IMG/VR virus record: IMGVR_UViG_3300035188_001312
Span: 62,001-126,000 of that record
Length of the DNA: 64,000 nucleotides
Reading direction: 5' to 3' (one strand)
Source: a virus
Each line of letters starts with the position of its first letter. Within the stretch, counting starts at the first letter, position 1. This document shows, in pieces, positions 62,394 through 64,000 of this stretch. The notes below the pieces were generated by a model. That model saw nothing but the letters and a program-made list of their open reading frames with translations. It ran no database searches and was not told where the DNA came from. A program made the translations under genes and the position numbers.

Positions 62394-62489
62394 ATTAGAA
62401 ATATGATGCTATGAGAGTTCATTTACCAATGCTCTGCAGAAATGCCACGTCTTGTAGGGTGGGGTGGTTCACAACATCATATTTCTAAT
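62394..62489. repeat. 96-nt element with 15-bp perfect inverted ends
   Basis: ATTAGAAATATGATG (62394-62408) is exactly complementary to 62475-62489. The inside holds CTCTGCAGAAATGCC, TAGGGTGGGG and GTGGTTCAC, which recall hairpin ends of IS200/IS605 elements. It lies between the HD-GYP gene and the helicase piece, 67 bases before the latter's start. It may be a mobile remnant, an RNA structure or a terminator without U-tract. Confidence 0.6.
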
Positions 62490-62498
62490 GTAATGGTG

Positions 62499-63599
62499 TT
62501 AAGTGTTATTCTGATTGACTTGTGATATTTCTTGAAGACCAACTTTTTTAATTTCTTCAAAACATTTTTCAAACGCTTCTACTATAGTAGGATCAAATTG
62601 TGTTCCTGCACCTGCTATGATAATTTCTTTTGCCTCGTCAAAACTTACTTTTTCTCGGTATGGTCTTTTTGAAATTAAAGCCTCTAAAGTATCAATTATG
62701 TGAATTAATCTTGCAGATATTGGTATTTCAAATCCACTCAATCCTTCTGGATACCCTGTTCCATCCCATTTCTCATGATGATAATGTGCCATTTCAATCG
62801 CAGTATCAATGTATGTAGTTACTTCTGGTTTCATCAATAGTTCGTCTTTAACAAATTCTAATGCAACACATCCCAATCGTGTATGTTCCTGCATGATATG
62901 ATTTTCATTTTCTGTATATTTATCCCTTTTTAAGAGTGTATTGTCTCGAATACCTACCATACCTATGTCATATAATGTCGCAGATAAACAGATATGTTCA
63001 ACAAATTCAGATGTTAAATCATAAATATATTCTTTATTTTTAGTAAGCTGATTGACTAAAATTTTAATATACTCTTTTATGAGTGAACTATGTTCAAATG
63101 CATTAGCGTGGTTAAATTTTGTCAAGTATGACACCGCCAATAATACTACATCGGTAAATTTATTATAATCCGTTTGAAATCGATTATTGTCATTCTCTAA
63201 TTTCACAATGTATTCTTGTAATTCTTTTATTTTTGTGTTTGCTTTTATCTGATTGTTGACCCTAGCTAAAAAAATCAATGGTGTAATTGGTTTACGCATA
63301 TAATCTACTGCACCTAATTCAAATCCTCGAAATTCATCGGAAATATCATCTAATTCAGATATAAAAATTACGGGTGTGTTTTTATATCTGGAATCGTTTT
63401 TCAACAGTTCAAACATATCATACCCAGTTTCAAAAGGCATGATTACATCTATTACAAAAAGTGATATGTTATTAGCTACGGATATTATTTTTTTTGCTGA
63501 TTTAACAGAGCTTGCAGTTTTAACTTTGTAAAATGGTTTTAAAATTCCACGAATGGTATCGACACTTTCACCATCATCATCGATTATCAATATAGTCAT
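62499..63599 (-). CDS. Response-regulator / HD-GYP protein with an altered catalytic dyad
   Basis: 366 residues. Residues 1-120 are a complete receiver: acidic D7-D8, phospho-acceptor D51 in FVIDVIMP, S81 (Thr/Ser switch) and K103 in YMRKP. Residues 150-360 are HD-GYP: H170, H239 in MQEHTRLG, HHEKWDGTGYPEG (274-286), D303. The dyad His-Asp is Tyr-Asp here (ATLYDIG, Y210), and the usual K after G is M. HD-GYP enzymes hydrolyse cyclic di-GMP; loss of this metal-binding His may abolish catalysis while keeping binding. GGGGAAATT precedes the start. Such genes are usually bacterial, so it may be host-derived. Confidence 0.9.
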   Translation of the reverse strand: MTILIIDDDGESVDTIRGILKPFYKVKTASSVKSAKKIISVANNISLFVIDVIMPFETGYDMFELLKNDSRYKNTPVIFISELDDISDEFRGFELGAVDYMRKPITPLIFLARVNNQIKANTKIKELQEYIVKLENDNNRFQTDYNKFTDVVLLAVSYLTKFNHANAFEHSSLIKEYIKILVNQLTKNKEYIYDLTSEFVEHICLSATLYDIGMVGIRDNTLLKRDKYTENENHIMQEHTRLGCVALEFVKDELLMKPEVTTYIDTAIEMAHYHHEKWDGTGYPEGLSGFEIPISARLIHIIDTLEALISKRPYREKVSFDEAKEIIIAGAGTQFDPTIVEAFEKCFEEIKKVGLQEISQVNQNNT

Positions 63600-63629
63600 A
63601 ATTTCCCCACTTGGTTTGAATGAACTTGG

Positions 63630-63980
63630 TTAGTTATTGAAATTTAACAGATTATTATTTTGTTCCAATGGTTTCCACATTTTTGCAAATTTCAAAACTT
63701 TCGGGACATCATCTTTTTGTGTTGGACAAACAACTATACTTGAGTCTTTACCACCTAAAGTATGTAATTCATGACCGATACACACATTAGGTAATTCTTT
63801 TATTTTATCAAACTCTTTTTGTGTAACTCGAAGAACAACTTTTCGAAATGATTCAGATAACCATTGTTGATAATTTTCATTATCGCTAAATTTAATATGT
63901 GCCCATAAAACACTATGTGCAACTAATGTTGGTGTCATAAAATCAGGAAATTCATCCAAAACGGCAATATACATCTTCAT
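63630..63980 (-). CDS. Possible PTH2-like (peptidyl-tRNA hydrolase type) protein
   Basis: 116 residues. MYIAVLDEFPDFMTPTLVAHSVL then FRKVVLRVTQKEFDKIKEL, then SSIVVCPTQKDDV resemble the strand-helix pattern of the PTH2 fold (K-V-V-L-K-V and the opening M-Y-V...AH). The catalytic GKGK-type N-terminus of PTH2 is not conserved (DEFPDF here), so enzyme activity is doubtful. I know similar phage proteins of unknown function. AAGAGA precedes the start. Confidence 0.45.
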   Translation of the reverse strand: MKMYIAVLDEFPDFMTPTLVAHSVLWAHIKFSDNENYQQWLSESFRKVVLRVTQKEFDKIKELPNVCIGHELHTLGGKDSSIVVCPTQKDDVPKVLKFAKMWKPLEQNNNLLNFNN

Positions 63981-64000
63981 AATTTTCTCTTTTTAAGATT

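Noticed and set aside
1-64000. CRISPR array
   Set aside because: No regularly spaced direct repeats of CRISPR length were seen. The repeats present are protein-coding modules or scattered hairpins.

Overview
The window is a piece of a large, strongly AT-rich tailed-phage genome of the T4-like (contractile-tail) kind. The evidence is a set of T4-type baseplate genes (gp25-, gp53-, gp5- and probably gp27-like), T4-type late promoters (TATAAATA/GATAAATA) in front of structural genes, phage nucleotide-metabolism genes (class I ribonucleotide reductase large subunit, thymidylate synthase, dihydrofolate reductase), a phage type II topoisomerase fragment and a gp41-type helicase fragment. Shine-Dalgarno sites of the AGGAG type stand before most genes. 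The host cannot be named from the sequence.

Layout. 0-9.6 kb, minus strand: a baseplate hub/spike operon followed by a 1,335-residue repeat-built fibre or wedge protein. 9.7-13.2 kb, plus: ribonucleotide reductase encoded as three separate ORFs joined by two split inteins. 13.5-16.7 kb: a long tail-fibre-like protein. 17-23.3 kb: small unknown genes, ClpP, a conserved phage protein, the C-terminal piece of a split-intein topoisomerase and a free-standing Vsr-like homing endonuclease. 23.3-28.8 kb: two late structural proteins and two unknowns. 28.8-31 kb, minus: DHFR and a thymidylate synthase that carries an endonuclease-like insertion in frame. 31-38.4 kb: mixed, with gp25, gp53, the N-terminal part of an NAD-dependent DNA ligase, a P-loop protein and two paralogues that may be head proteins. 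38.4-44.3 kb, minus: a seven-gene late operon of ankyrin-type and other repeat proteins that all end in, or almost in, the same short tail (LP-x-K/N-I/L-xx-L/I-FF). 44.4-51.9 kb, plus: a tail-fibre/adhesin region with three alternative adhesins (two glycine-rich, one LamG-like) and two assembly-helper-like proteins. 51.9-64 kb, minus: RNase HII, a PD-(D/E)XK nuclease, a HAD phosphatase, many small unknowns, a protein with a C-terminal Hint-like segment, an eighth LP-tail protein, the C-terminal piece of a split-intein gp41-type helicase, a REC-HD-GYP protein and a possible PTH2-like protein.

Themes. Protein splicing and endonuclease invasion recur in the replication and nucleotide genes: two complete split-intein junctions in RNR, two orphan intein-C halves (topoisomerase, helicase), one endonuclease insertion inside thymidylate synthase and one free-standing homing endonuclease. 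The main candidates for undescribed biology are the LP-tail protein family under late control, the three-piece RNR, the in-frame TS insertion, and a family of about 52-nt hairpin elements that resemble IS200/IS605 right ends and begin on the complement of the late promoter. All homology statements come from reading motifs; no database was searched.
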